In this document: positions 49,227 to 59,980 of the stretch, piece by piece
How the letters are laid out: the number at the start of each line of letters is the position of its first letter
How positions within the stretch are numbered: position 1 is the first letter of the stretch
Position numbers and translations under genes: made by a program
The notes under the pieces: generated by a model
What the model was told of the DNA's origin: nothing
The model's database searches: none
What the model saw: the letters and a program-made list of their open reading frames with translations, nothing else
Assembly (NCBI GenBank): GCA_028551475.1
Contig: CM052356.1
Location: forward strand, 5,714,001 to 5,778,000
Length of the DNA: 64,000 nucleotides
Reading direction: 5' to 3'
Source of the DNA: Casuarina equisetifolia
Lineage: Eukaryota > Streptophyta > Magnoliopsida > Fagales > Casuarinaceae

Positions 49227-49503
49227 TGAAGAATTTGATTAATTTTTATATGTTTGAAATAAAAGTTTATTTATTGATCAAGCAAAACCAAAACTAGTTA
49301 CAAGAAAAAATAAAAGTCATAGAGAAAAGAATTCTTAATATGCGGCTGTTATGATTTACATGTTAACTTAAGAGGTTATATATAAACATAAATAATGCTT
49401 ATACAAAAAAAACCTTAGTATCTCATAATATAATAAAATATATTAAACCTTATTTTAGGCGTAATATATGATAACATAAATATAAAATTGTCAGCCTTCA
49501 ACA
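49227..49503 (-). repeat. 5' LTR of copia 3
   Basis: It is the direct repeat of 43775-44051, noticeably richer in A and T than its partner. Confidence 0.92.
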
Positions 49504-49631
49504 AGGAGTTGGCGGACATTTGGCAAGAGGGTTCTTATGCGGCCGTGGGTGTGAAGCGCCGAGACAGTGGAGGAAAGGGAAAGTCTCTTGGAGAGAGTTT
49601 GCAGAGTCGAAGCTTGAAGAACATGCGTCAT
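49504..49631 (-). pseudogene. NUDT14 5' relic: 5' part of exon 1 with its ATG
   Basis: It matches 35036-35166 of the intact gene, including the ATG equivalent at 49629-49631, with several indels. Homology continues upstream through about 50211. Confidence 0.85.
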
Positions 49632-50211
49632 CCTCGGCTAGCACGTGGATTGCTGTTGTTGATGGAAGTGTTGAGACAAGCCTTTGGACTTGAAACAGGG
49701 CAAAAACTAAATATTATAGGATTTTTTTCAGGTTCTACGTTGCTATAGCCAGAGAAATTGAGTATTTTTTTTATACGCACGTACTTAACTTAAGGTATCC
49801 AAATTAGGACTAAAAAAATCTTAAGTTTTATTAGTTTATTATTAAATTAATAAGTAAGCGATGAAATTGAGTATCCTACATTAACTGAGTGAATATTTTT
49901 ATGTGATCATCTCTGATTAGCTTACCATTTTTTAAGACTAGAGATTCTCCATAACAAGAACCACGAGATTTCATGGCTTCCCAAAGGAATACGATCTTTT
50001 GCAACAGAGCAAAAGACATAACAAGTGTGCTAATTTTTTTTCTTTCATGCTCGGATTTGGACCAATTGTGTCCTAAGATTTGTTGAGATGTCTCTTCCTT
50101 GAGTTGGGTTGTTCTTGTTTAAAAAATGTAGACATTTTTTTAAGTTGATATGTATTTTGTATTATTTAAAGTAATAGCTGCTTCTAGGGAAGTGTTCTTC
50201 CCACCATGTGC
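49632..50211. other. Relic of the NUDT14/P450 intergenic region
   Basis: It aligns with 35167-36168 of C1 with deletions. No gene is seen. Confidence 0.6.
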
Positions 50212-50369
50212 AGATAATGGTCCTCCTTGACGGCATCATCGACCAGCGGTTGCAGTCAAGAGCAGTGTCTGATTCTATCATAAATAATGATTTCTTAAAT
50301 ATTCTTCTCAACAAAAGAGAAGAAGACATCAAAAACATGGACAGAACTATGATCTTACATTTACTCCGG
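50212..50369 (+). pseudogene. P450 exon 1a stub (C2 counterpart of 37566-38456)
   Basis: Only the last 158 bp of exon 1a remain, from the IMVLLDGIIDQRLQSRAV stretch to LLR. Everything before, including promoter and most of the exon, was removed by a deletion whose left edge is CCACCATGTGC. The splice donor GTGAGT has become ATGAGT. No second exon of its own follows. Confidence 0.88.
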
Positions 50370-51575
50370 ATGAGTACTTCTCTATTCCTCTCGTGCCCTT
50401 TTTTCCTTTTTAAATTTTAAATATACGTATCCAGCTCGTTCTTTTTTATTTTATTCATAACACCTTTTTTTTAATTAAGTTAGGCGTTTATCTAATAAAA
50501 CAAGAATTGTTATTCCTTTGAATTAATTCTTTAGAGCACCTGGTGGGTTCCGTATTTGGGGGTTGGTTGGTGTGTTTCCAAGGATTTGGGGAGTTAGGTT
50601 TGACTAAGTAGAGGTTAAGTCTTAATTACAACATCATGCTCGTCATTAAAAGGGTAAATTTTATTAGAAAGACTTGATCTCTCTTTTAAATTTGATTTTA
50701 ACACAAAAACATAAATCTGAGATAGGGTTACCATTTTTTAACAAATTCAACCCCAAAGATGTCTAATTATGATGACTAAAAGCAATGGGGAGTTGCTTCA
50801 TGACTCAACAGATAAGAACTGAGTGGATGAAGAGGGAGATTCTTCATCTCCATTGAAGTATTAGCACAAGACCAAGTGGGAAGGTACGTTTCTTTTCAGT
50901 GTCATTGCCGAAGGAATATTGCTTCCAAACTTGACTATGACCTCAAGATTGGCATTGTATCTTGCGAACAGGCAATGGATTTATTTAGTGAATTATTGTG
51001 ATCACGTAGAAAATGACTCTCGGGCAGATCGTGATTTCTTGCCAAGTAATAGAACCCCTTTCGCCGACCTTGATGCGATGCTATAATTGTTAACGTCTTG
51101 GGTCTTTCCGGAATTTTCTGCTTGGTTGATGAGGACTAAGCCGCGTGATGTTTGATTTGACTTTACCGGCCATGGTTTACCAATAAACATCCCTGTTGCC
51201 TGTGGAAGGACAGTCATTTGATGTTTTTACCATTCACACAAGTAAATGATTATTTAGTCCATTCTTACCAAAAAGACAAGTGATACTTGATTATCTTGTC
51301 AGAGGAAGACTTCGATTTTGAGATAAATTCTATAACCAGAAGATTACCCTACGTAGATTTTCAAAATACGGTCATTACGTTTTTTAAGTAGTCTTTGTAC
51401 ACGTAGAAGACGGAAGGCCTTGATGGGACGGATGCCTAGCTTGGCTATGACTTGTTTATTTCTCGAGAAATGAACGGGGCATAATAAATGCAAAGAAAGA
51501 GTAGTCTGGGGGTGAGAGTGGAGTTGTATCGGTTTGTCTTTGCCCTGTTATTCCTCCTTGAGACCCGAAGAAAAG
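50370..51575. other. Spacer between the exon 1a stub and the intact P450 exon 1b
   Basis: The left part aligns with 38457-38875 of C1. About 645 bp (50845-51490) have no counterpart in C1 but partly resemble 54140-54290 (shared ...AAGATTGGCATT...). No complete gene is seen. Confidence 0.55.
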
Positions 51576-53184
51576 ATGGATTTCTTCAGCGGGGTGATAT
51601 GTCTTTGTCTGACATGGATCTTGATCCAAGTTTTCCGTATGGTTCCAGGGAGAAAAGCCGATCCCAGAAAGCTTCCACCAGGTCCAAAACCGCTTCCGGT
51701 AATAGGAAACCTCTTAGATCTCGGCACCAAACCCCACAAATCTTTAGCCAAGCTTGCTAAGATTCATGGCCCCATCATGCGTCTAAAGCTAGGTCAAGTG
51801 ACCACCATAGCCATTTCTTCAGCAGATGCTGCAAAGGAAGTCCTCCAAACACATGACCAATTCTTGTGCAACCGGATCCTTCCCGACGCACTCCGAGCCC
51901 ACGATTACCACAAGTTCGGCATGCCGTTCTTACCCGCTACGGCCAGGTGGAGAAACCTTCGCAAAATATGCAGTGTCCAACTATTCGCTGCCAAAGTTCT
52001 TGACGCCAACGAAGATATCCGCCGCAAGAAAGTGCAGGAGCTCGTAGCCCAAACTCATGAAAGCTGCCAAATCGGTAAGGCGGTCGATATTGGCAGCCTG
52101 GCTTTCACGACTACCCTTAATCTGTTGTCAAACACCATTTTTTCGGTGGATTTGGCCGATCCAAATTCTGAAGTTGCTCAAGAGTTCAAGGATACTGCCT
52201 GGAATATCATGGTAGATGCGGGGAGGCCCAACCTCGCAGATTATTTTCCTGTGCTTCAGAGGATCGATCCCCATGGAAGAAGAAGGCGCATGGCAGTTTA
52301 CTTTAAGAGGATTATACACATCTTTGATGGCATGATTAAGCAACGTTTGAAACAGAGAGAAGCATCGGGATCTGTCACGAACTGTGATATGCTAGATACG
52401 CTTCTTGATCTGAGCGAGGAAAACAGCGAGCAGATGGACAAAACCAAGATAGAACGTTTGTTCGTGGTCAATATTGTTACTCTTAATTTTTTGTCTTGTT
52501 TCAGAATCACTTTATATTTACAGCACTTCTGACGAAAATTGTTTTGCGGTCTTGAAAACATATGCTGACATCTTCTTGTTTTTGTATCAGGACCTGTTTG
52601 TTGCGGGCACTGAAACAACCTCCTCCACTATGGAATGGGCTATGGCGGAGCTACTCCACAACCCAGAGACACTGTCAAAAGCCAAAGCAGAGCTGAACCA
52701 AGTAATTGGCAAAGGAAACCCAGTAGAGGAGTCGGATATTTCTCGGTTACCGTATTTACAAGCAGTAGTCAAAGAAACATTCCGGTTTCATCCGGTGGTT
52801 CCTTTCCTTCTTCCCAGGAAAGCGGAAGAAGATATAGAAATCAACGGCTATATTATCCCGAAAGGGGCACAAGTGCTGGTGAATGCATGGGCCATAGGTC
52901 GGGACCCCAGCTTATGGGAGAACGCAAATGCTTTTTTGCCGGAGAGGTTCCTGGGGTCGGAAATCGATGTGAAAGGCCGGAACTTCGAGCTCATACCGTT
53001 CGGAGGTGGAAGAAGAATATGTCCCGGCATGCCGTTGGCACTACGAATGCTTCACTTGATGTTAGGCTCGCTTATCCACAACTTTGATTGGAAGCTTGAA
53101 CGTGAGGACAAGAACTTGGATGATAAGTTTGGCTTGACTTTACAGACTGCGCAGCCTCTTAAGGCCATCCCTGTTCCAGTCTAA
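51576..53184 (+). CDS. Cytochrome P450, CYP76-like, two exons, intact
   Basis: Exons are 51576-52466 (297 codons) and 52591-53184, giving 494 aa. It has the N-terminal membrane anchor (CLCLTWILI), the [14 protein letters not shown] hinge, WRNLRK (helix C), the I-helix AGTETTSS at residues 302-309, E359-x-x-R362 in [12 protein letters not shown] at 414-417, and [11 protein letters not shown] with heme-ligand Cys441. The intron is 124 bp with a weak donor (GTG|GTCAAT) and a good acceptor (TTTTTGTATCAG). I chose the ATG at 51576 because it gives the MDFFSG start shared with paralogues; an upstream in-frame ATG at 51534 would add 14 residues. Family knowledge: CYP76 enzymes commonly hydroxylate geraniol-type terpenoids; the substrate here is unknown. 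Exon 2 is almost identical to 39940-40533. Confidence 0.92.
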
Positions 53185-53807
53185 AGTTGAATGACCAACT
53201 TTTCTGCGGGCGTCAAAATGGAGGACTCTGTTTCTTATCATTCGATGCATTTGTACTTCCATAATCTGTTCAAGTAATAATAAACGCCGAATTTCATACT
53301 GCTGATGTCTTTACAACATTCATTCAATTTCACCTCACATAATTGATTGTTTGACAAAGTTAGCTTCCGTGATCATTTTTTCCTTCTTTCTTTTCTTTCC
53401 TTAATAAGGTAAAGAGAGAAGTCTGTCAACAAACGTATTTTGTATTTTTGGGAAGCAAGTATTTTGGGTATTGGCCCAAGTATGTTTTGGAGAAGACCAT
53501 TAATTCCCGTTTAAGTTGTCAAACAAAGATCGATGGTGTACTCCAAGATTCTCGCTCTCCTTTCCTCGCCCATATCACATGTCTCAACTCTTCTCCTATT
53601 TTTTAGCGAAAGCTCCAACTTAAGGATTGTACTACGATAAATCCTTCGCATCACATGCAGGGATTTTTCGCATTTTCGTCTGGGATTCTTAACGGGTATT
53701 GTGATCTGTTCATGCGTAGGAGTGAAGTTGGCACAGGTTTTCATATTATGTCGCCTTCTCTGTCGCTTTATTTCCTGATTTGTGTCAGAGTTCATCGGGG
53801 AAATATA
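53185..53807. other. 3' flank of the C2 P450 gene
   Basis: It matches 40534-41230 in C1. The stretch 53690-53800 is well conserved between copies and may be the old promoter of the P450 relic that follows. Confidence 0.55.
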
Positions 53808-53890
53808 GATCTCTTGAGCGGTACTCAGAAGCCCTCTACCAGATCCGAAACCTTTGCCGGTGACCTCAAACCTCTTAGAACTCGGTGATT
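53808..53890 (+). pseudogene. P450 N-terminal relic
   Basis: A degraded start (ATA where ATG is expected, then DLLSG) is followed, after loss of the membrane-anchor segment, by PLPDPKPLPV--NLLELGD, the hinge region of CYP76-type P450s. The rest is absent. It indicates a third P450 start in the cluster. Confidence 0.7.
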
Positions 53891-54291
53891 ATCAGGCTTA
53901 AGCTTGCCGGGGTAACAAAGTGGCGATCTGGAGCTTATTATTGTGGCTGCGTATCCTTTTCAACTTTTTTCTTCCTAGCATTTTCTTATCAGAGCTTAGG
54001 TCCAATGGCTAATCTTGACATCTTGATTGTCGCTTCTTCCTATCTAAATCTGTAGCTGATGGGAGGCTTACTTCATGACTTGATGAATAGGATATAAATT
54101 AAACAAAGGAAAGGCAGATCCATCACATCTTTTCTGGTTCTGGCACAACCCCGAGTACACGGTTCTCCTTCACTGTCCGTTTCAAGAATGCTTCCAAAAG
54201 TGATTTGGATTTCAAGATTGGCATTTTAGTTTACAGAGACATTATGCGGGCCACTGAATTTTTCAGTTGGTTTAATAATGAAATGGCAAGA
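53891..54291. other. Spacer holding part of an unidentified open frame
   Basis: From about 54163 the plus strand reads RFSFTVRFKNASK... up to the copia 4 insertion site, and beyond the element the same frame goes on to a TAG at about 60050. I do not recognise the protein. A diverged relative is at about 50885-50995. Confidence 0.35.
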
Positions 54292-54510
54292 TGTAAGAAA
54301 AGGTGAATATAGAGAGAAAGCCTTTGAGTGAGCGGAATAATTCTATATTGTTGTGTTTTTTTTTTTTTTACAATGTTTGCTATACATTTATAGGGACATA
54401 GCCTAGCCTAGGAAAGGTAAACCAAATATTTACAATAATTACAATGATATTGTGCTTAATCACAGGTACTAATATGGTAATGTATTAGGTGAGGCAGCTG
54501 TCAATTAACA
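54292..54510 (-). repeat. 3' LTR of copia 4
   Basis: It is about 98% identical to 59763-59980, with a T run of slightly different length. Confidence 0.93.
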
Positions 54511-57500
54511 CTTCCCCTCAAGCTGGAGATTTGAATAAATCAAATACTCCGAGCTTGGAGAGAAGATGCCAATGTTGTTTGCTGTTGAGTGCCTTAGTGA
54601 GTAGGTCAGCAGGTTGTTCCTTGGTTGGTACATGTCGTGTTGTGATAATTCCTTGTTGAAGCTTTTCTCTGACATAATGACATTCAACTTCAATATGCTT
54701 TGTGCGTTCATGAAATATAGGATTTGCTGCAATCTTCTCTGCTGCTTCATTGTCACAATGGAGTAATGCTGGACGCTTCATGTAAAAACCAAAATCTTTA
54801 AGTAACCCAATGATCCAGACTATTTCATAAGTGGTAAGTTGCATAGCTCTGTATTCTGCTTCGGTTGATGATAAAGACACAGTGGGTTGTTTTTTGGAGC
54901 GCCATGAAATCAGAGAGTTTCCCAACATTATACAAAAGCCTGTGGTGGATCTTCTTGTCATGGGACATGTACTATAATTAGAGTCGCAATATGCTCGCAA
55001 CTCAAATGGCGAAGATGATGGGAACATGAGACCAAGGCCTGGGCAGCTTTTAAGATACCTGATCACTTTTAGAGCAGCTTCCATGTGAGATTGTTTTGGA
55101 TTATGCATGAACTGGCTAAGAAGTTGGACTAGAAATCTGATGTCAGGCCTTGTGAGTGTGAGATAAATCAGTCGTCCAACTAGTCGCTGATAGACTGAAG
55201 AATCATCAAGAGGAGGATCATTCATTTTTTCTTTCGATCCAACATCATACTCAAGGCTTGTGAATTTTTTGTTCTACTCCATGCGAATCATTGATGGCTT
55301 CGAACCAGCTAAGCTTGCTTCAGAAATAAGTTCCAATGTATACTTTCGTTGACTTAACGAAATACCATCTGGAGATCTAGCAATTTCAAGCCCTAAGAAA
55401 AACTTTGAGGGACCAAGATCCTTCGTGAAAAATGCACTATGCAAATATTTTTTGAGATCTGAAATGGCTGCTTGACTGTTTCCTATAATCAAGATATCGT
55501 CAACATAAATGAGTAAAGCCACAAAAGAGATACCTTTCCTCTTGGTGAACAAGGAATAATCATGGTAAGACTGACTGAAGCCGTGTGCAATCAAGGCACC
55601 AGTGAACTTGGCATTCCATTGCCGAGAAGCTTGCTTCAATCCATAAAGGGATTTCCGCAATCGACATACAAGATGCTCCCCCTGATTGAGAAATTCAGGG
55701 GGAAGCTCCATATAGACCTCCTCAGAAAGATCACCATGAAGAAAGACGTTCTGGACATCCATTTGATAAAGGGGCCAATGATGGACGGCGGCAATGGTAA
55801 TGATGAGCCGAACAGTGACATGCTTGGCTGTAGGAGAGAAAGTATCCTGGTAGTCAATGCCCTCACACTGATTATAGCCTTTGGCAACCAAACGGGCTTT
55901 GTAATGTTCAATGGAGCCATCAGCACGATACTTCACCTTATAAACCCATTTACATCCAATAGGACGACGACCAGGGGGCAAAGGAACAATATCCCAAGTG
56001 TGATTAGCCTGAAGGGCAGTAAGTTTAGCATCCATAGCTGTAATCCAATTGGGGTCTTGGGTGGCCTCATGGTACATGGTAGGTTCGGTGATGGTGGAAG
56101 TGGAGGCTATGAAGTATTGGTAAGGGGGATTGCAATGGTGGAGGGAGACATAGTTAGATATCGGATAAAGGGAGGTTTGGGAAGAGGCAGGTAGGGTAAG
56201 ACATATGTAGTCGGAAGTCCAAATAGGAGGGTGAGTAGGACGGCCAGATCGACGTAGTGAAGGATTAGGAGGCTCAGTAGAAGGAGCAGTAGTGGTCTCA
56301 CGAGGTTGGGGAGGTGGGGTAAGGGATGATAGCGATGCAAGATTAGGGATGTCTAATGAAAGGTTGGAGGGGAGAGGTGGGGCAATGGGAATCGTACCTG
56401 AAGGAGCTGGTTCAGGAAGATCCACAGGCAATGATGAGGAAGTGTACGTGTCAGGATCCGGCACAATTGGAGGTGACGAGAGGGCCAGGCTGTCCAAAGA
56501 AGAAGAAGAAGAAGAAGAAGAAGAAGAAGAAGAAGAGGAAGAAAAAGGAAAAACAAATTCTTGGAAAACAACATCACGACTAATGAAAAATTTGTGGGAC
56601 TGAGGGTCATAGACACGATAACCTTTTTGAGAAGGAGGATAACCCATAAAAATGCATGGAAGGGCGCGAGGACTAAACTTATCGCGAAGGCCCAAAGTGG
56701 TGGCGTAACAACGATAACCAAAAACACGAAGATGGTCAAGGATAGGAGGTTTACCAAATAATGTTTCAAAGGGACTGAGACCATGAAGAGAGGAAGAGGG
56801 GAGTCGGTTGACAAGGTAGGTGGCAGTGAGAAGGCATTCCCCCCAAAATGGTGGAGGGATGTAAGCTTGAAACATTAAAGCACGAGCCACGTCTAATAAG
56901 TGCCGATGTTTGCGTTCAACAACTCCATTTTGTTGAGGAGTGTAAACGCATGAGGTCTCATGGGAAATGCCCTTCATAGAAAGGAATGAACGGCACTCAG
57001 AAGAAAAAAGTTCAGAGCCATTGTCAGAACGAATGCGACGGATAGTGGCATTGAATTGGGTATGAACCAGGGAGATGAAATATTGGATTTTAGAAAATAC
57101 TTGGCTTTTAAATTGAAGGAGGAAAGTCCAAGTGGCACGAGAAAAGTCATCCACAATAGTAAGAAAATAGCGTGCACCATCATGGGTGGGAGTTCGATGA
57201 GGACCCCAAACATCCATATGGACAAGCTAAAAAATGGAGTGAGTTAGAGTGTGACTAATGGGAAAAGGTTGGCGGGTTTGTTTAGCTAAAGGGCAAATAG
57301 GGCAGGAAAAAGAAGAAGGACAAGAAACAGAAACACCAGAAGAAGAAAATTGTTTTAAGGAAGAATGACCAAGACGTTGATGCAAAAGATCATAACTAAT
57401 ATTATTAATAAAAATTGGAGTACAAAGAGATCGCTGTTCGAAAGTACAAACAGTGGACTTTAGGGAATTTAAATATTTAGAGAAAACAAAACTAAAATTT

Positions 57501-59394
57501 TTTGGAAAATCGAAACATAGAAAGTAGAGTCCTCGATCAGCCTTGCCGAGCCCGATCAGATCCCCAGTCGTACGGTCCTAAAAGACACAAAAAGCATCGA
57601 AAAAAATGGCTACACAATTGTTATCACGGGTTAATTTTTGAATAGATAGCAAATTGTGTTTAAAACGGGGAGCATATAAAATGTTGGTGAGATGCAATTG
57701 TGGATAAGGTTGAAAGCGACCAATGTGGGTGACAGGACTAAGTGAGCAATCAGGCAAGGTAAGATTAATGGGTGTAACGCATGGGGAAAATGAATCAAGA
57801 AGAGATAAATTACAAGTGATATGGTCACTAGCCCCTAAATCGATTATCCATAAAGATGAAATGGGAGAAAGGGAAGAAACCGTACCTGAGAATGGGTCTG
57901 AGGAACCCATTTGGTTGATGAAATGCAAGAGCTTATGCTGTTGATCGGTAGTGAGAAAAAGCCCAGTGGATCCGCCATATATGCTACCGGGGCTAGGTGG
58001 ATGGTGGCCCAAAATTCCCGGACTGGGTGTGGGTGGATAGCCTGAAGAGCCTTGAAAAGAAGATCCCCCAGTGAAGTCCATAGCTGGGGGATAAGTTGGG
58101 CCGTAGCTAGGTGAAATTAGAGAATCAGATGCGGCAACATTATGGGCCAAGGGCCCTGGGCCAGTAGGCTTGCGTCTATTATTACCACGCTACTTGGGCT
58201 TGCTGCTAAAGGGGTAGCCCACTAATTGGTAGCAGGACTCGCGTAGGTGTCCAAGCCGCTTGCAATGACTGCAAATGGGCTTGGATGTGGGAGGTACCTG
58301 CTGGGCATGAGGCGGGGTAGGCCCGTTGGGCCCACTCGAGGATAGAGGCCCAGATTGTGAATCATGGGTCCAGCTCGTTTGGGCCAGAGATGCACCTGAC
58401 CTGACTGGGGCGCAACTGGAACGTTGCGTCTGAAACGCACTAGCATCACTGCCGGGAAAGGAACGGCCGTCGACAGCAGCACGCTAAAGCAAGTCTTGCT
58501 TCGCTAGCGAGTAAAGCTTCTCCAGGCTCGGTAGCTCGTCGCGTGACATGACGTTGGAGCGAAGGGTAGAGAATTCATCCGACAGGGCTAAAAGAAGTTG
58601 CAAGGATCGATCCTCCGCCTCACGGCGTCGAAATTGCTTACTAGTGTCACAAGTGCCGCCACAACAACAGTGAAGAGGAGGTTGTTGGGCGTCTAAAGCA
58701 CCCCAAAGCTCCTTTAGACGGAGGTAGAAGGATGTGAACTCAGCGCTAGAGGCACCGGGAGATAAGCGAAGAGTGCCGATGGCCTGTTTGAGGGAAAATT
58801 TTTGGGTCCCGCTAATTCGATCGAAGCTATCTCGAAGCAATTGCCAAACATCAGCGACACTGGGAGCAGTGGAGACCATAGTCTCAAGTGAGGAATCGAC
58901 GGAGTGGGTTAACCAAGTCTTCACAGCTGTATGACACTGGTCCCAACGGGCAGCAGCGTCATCATCGCCAGTGGGGCGTGGGAGCTTGCTAGTCAGAAAA
59001 CCCATCTTATTCCGAGCAAGGAACACGGTTCGGATTTGCTCGCTCCAAACATGCCAGTTGGCCTCGCCAGTGAGCTTCTGGGACCCAATGCATGCCAATT
59101 GAAGATCGGCAGCAGTGAGATGATAGGGGTCGTGAAGAGGAGAAAGAGAAGTGTTGGTTCCGGCAGCCATTGGGAAGAATTAAGGTGGCGGCTAGGGTTT
59201 AAAAGTTAGGTAAATAACAAAAAAAGGAAGAATTAGGGTGACGGCTAGGGTTTGAAAATTAGTAAATGACAAAAAGAATAGAGAGTGTGGCTAGGGTTAA
59301 TGGGAAAGGAAGAAGAGAAAAAAAACGGCGAGGGTTTACGTGAATAGAAAAGAGAAAAAGGACAAAAGGGAAAATGAGGAGAAATAAAGATGTT

Positions 59395-59525
59395 GGTATG
59401 CGTGAAGTGGAGAAAAGGTGCAGGAGAGAGAAAAGTGGTATATGTGAAGAGGAAAAAAGGTGCGGGAGAGAGAAAAGTGGTATACGTGAATTGGAAAAAA
59501 AAGTGCAGGAGAGAGAAAAGAGAAT
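59395..59525. repeat. About 42-bp tandem repeat, three units, in the copia 4 leader
   Basis: Units share GTGCAGGAGAGAGAAAAG, beginning near 59418, 59460 and 59503 within the purine-rich (pyrimidine-rich on the element's sense) leader between primer-binding site and gag. Confidence 0.7.
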
Positions 59526-59762
59526 TGTAAAGGAAAAGGGAGAAAGGACGAAAGACCAAACACGGGTAAGAAAAAAGTGGAGGGAATTAAAGGGAGGGAA
59601 TCGAAGAGAAAAGAGCTTAAAAAGGTGATTGGGATGGCCGGAAAGAGAGGAGTGCGGGAATAAGACAGCAAAAGAACACTCGTCAAAACTCAAAAAGAAT
59701 GGCTTGGGAATAGTGATGCAGAAGCGGAATTAAGGTCGTAGGAAAGAACGGCTCGGGTACCA

Positions 59763-59980
59763 TGTAATAAAAGGTGAATATAGAGAGAAAGCCTTTGAGT
59801 GAGTGGAATAATTCTATATTGCTGTATTTTTTTTTTTTTACAATGTTTGCTATACATTTATAGGGACATAGCCTAGCCTAGGAAAGGTAAACCAAATATT
59901 TACAATAATTACAATGATATTGTGCCTAATCACAGGTACTAATATGGTAATGTATTAGGTGAGGCAGCTGTCAATTAACA
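59763..59980 (-). repeat. 5' LTR of copia 4
   Basis: It is the direct repeat of 54292-54510, followed by the CAAGA duplication at 59981. Confidence 0.93.

Larger units (their letters stand above)
43775..49503 (-). mobile_element. Ty1/copia LTR retrotransposon fossil, full length, degraded (copia 3)
   Basis: Its 277-bp LTRs (43775-44051 and 49227-49503) begin TGTTGAAGGCTGAC and end AAATTCTTCA on the minus strand. AGGAG is duplicated at 43770-43774 and 49504-49508. The primer-binding site TGGTATCAAAAG abuts the right LTR. Minus-strand order: gag (about 48680-47785), protease with WIIDSGASDH near 47375, integrase (about 47184-46078), reverse transcriptase (about 45370-44623), RNase H (about 44541-44059). 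LTRs differ at roughly 33 of 277 sites (about 12%), so it is clearly older than copia 4, by eye perhaps around five million years. It is broken, with about ten interruptions. It belongs to a different family from copia 1 and copia 4. Confidence 0.93.
54292..59980 (-). mobile_element. Ty1/copia LTR retrotransposon, full length, youngest in the window (copia 4)
   Basis: Its LTRs (54292-54510 and 59763-59980, about 218 bp) start TGTTAATTGACAGC and end TTACA on the minus strand. CAAGA is duplicated at 54287-54291 and 59981-59985. The primer-binding site TGGTACCCGAG is at 59752-59762 and the polypurine tract is next to the left LTR. Minus-strand order: gag (about 59170-58200, with a CCHC knuckle near 58250), protease near 57835, integrase then reverse transcriptase (about 57370-55274, YVDDIL near 55500), RNase H (about 55225-54518). 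A serine-codon GAA/TTC microsatellite (about 56500-56540) lies between integrase and reverse transcriptase. The LTRs show about five substitutions (about 2%), suggesting roughly a million years. It is broken, with only a handful of interruptions. Confidence 0.94.

Noticed and set aside
56500-56540. GAA microsatellite as a regulatory repeat
   Set aside because: It encodes a serine run between the integrase and reverse transcriptase regions of copia 4, so it is part of the element.
59259-59693. Minus-strand frame of 144 codons rich in Phe, Leu and Ser
   Set aside because: It arises from the pyrimidine-rich tandem repeats in the copia 4 leader and has no start context or homology.
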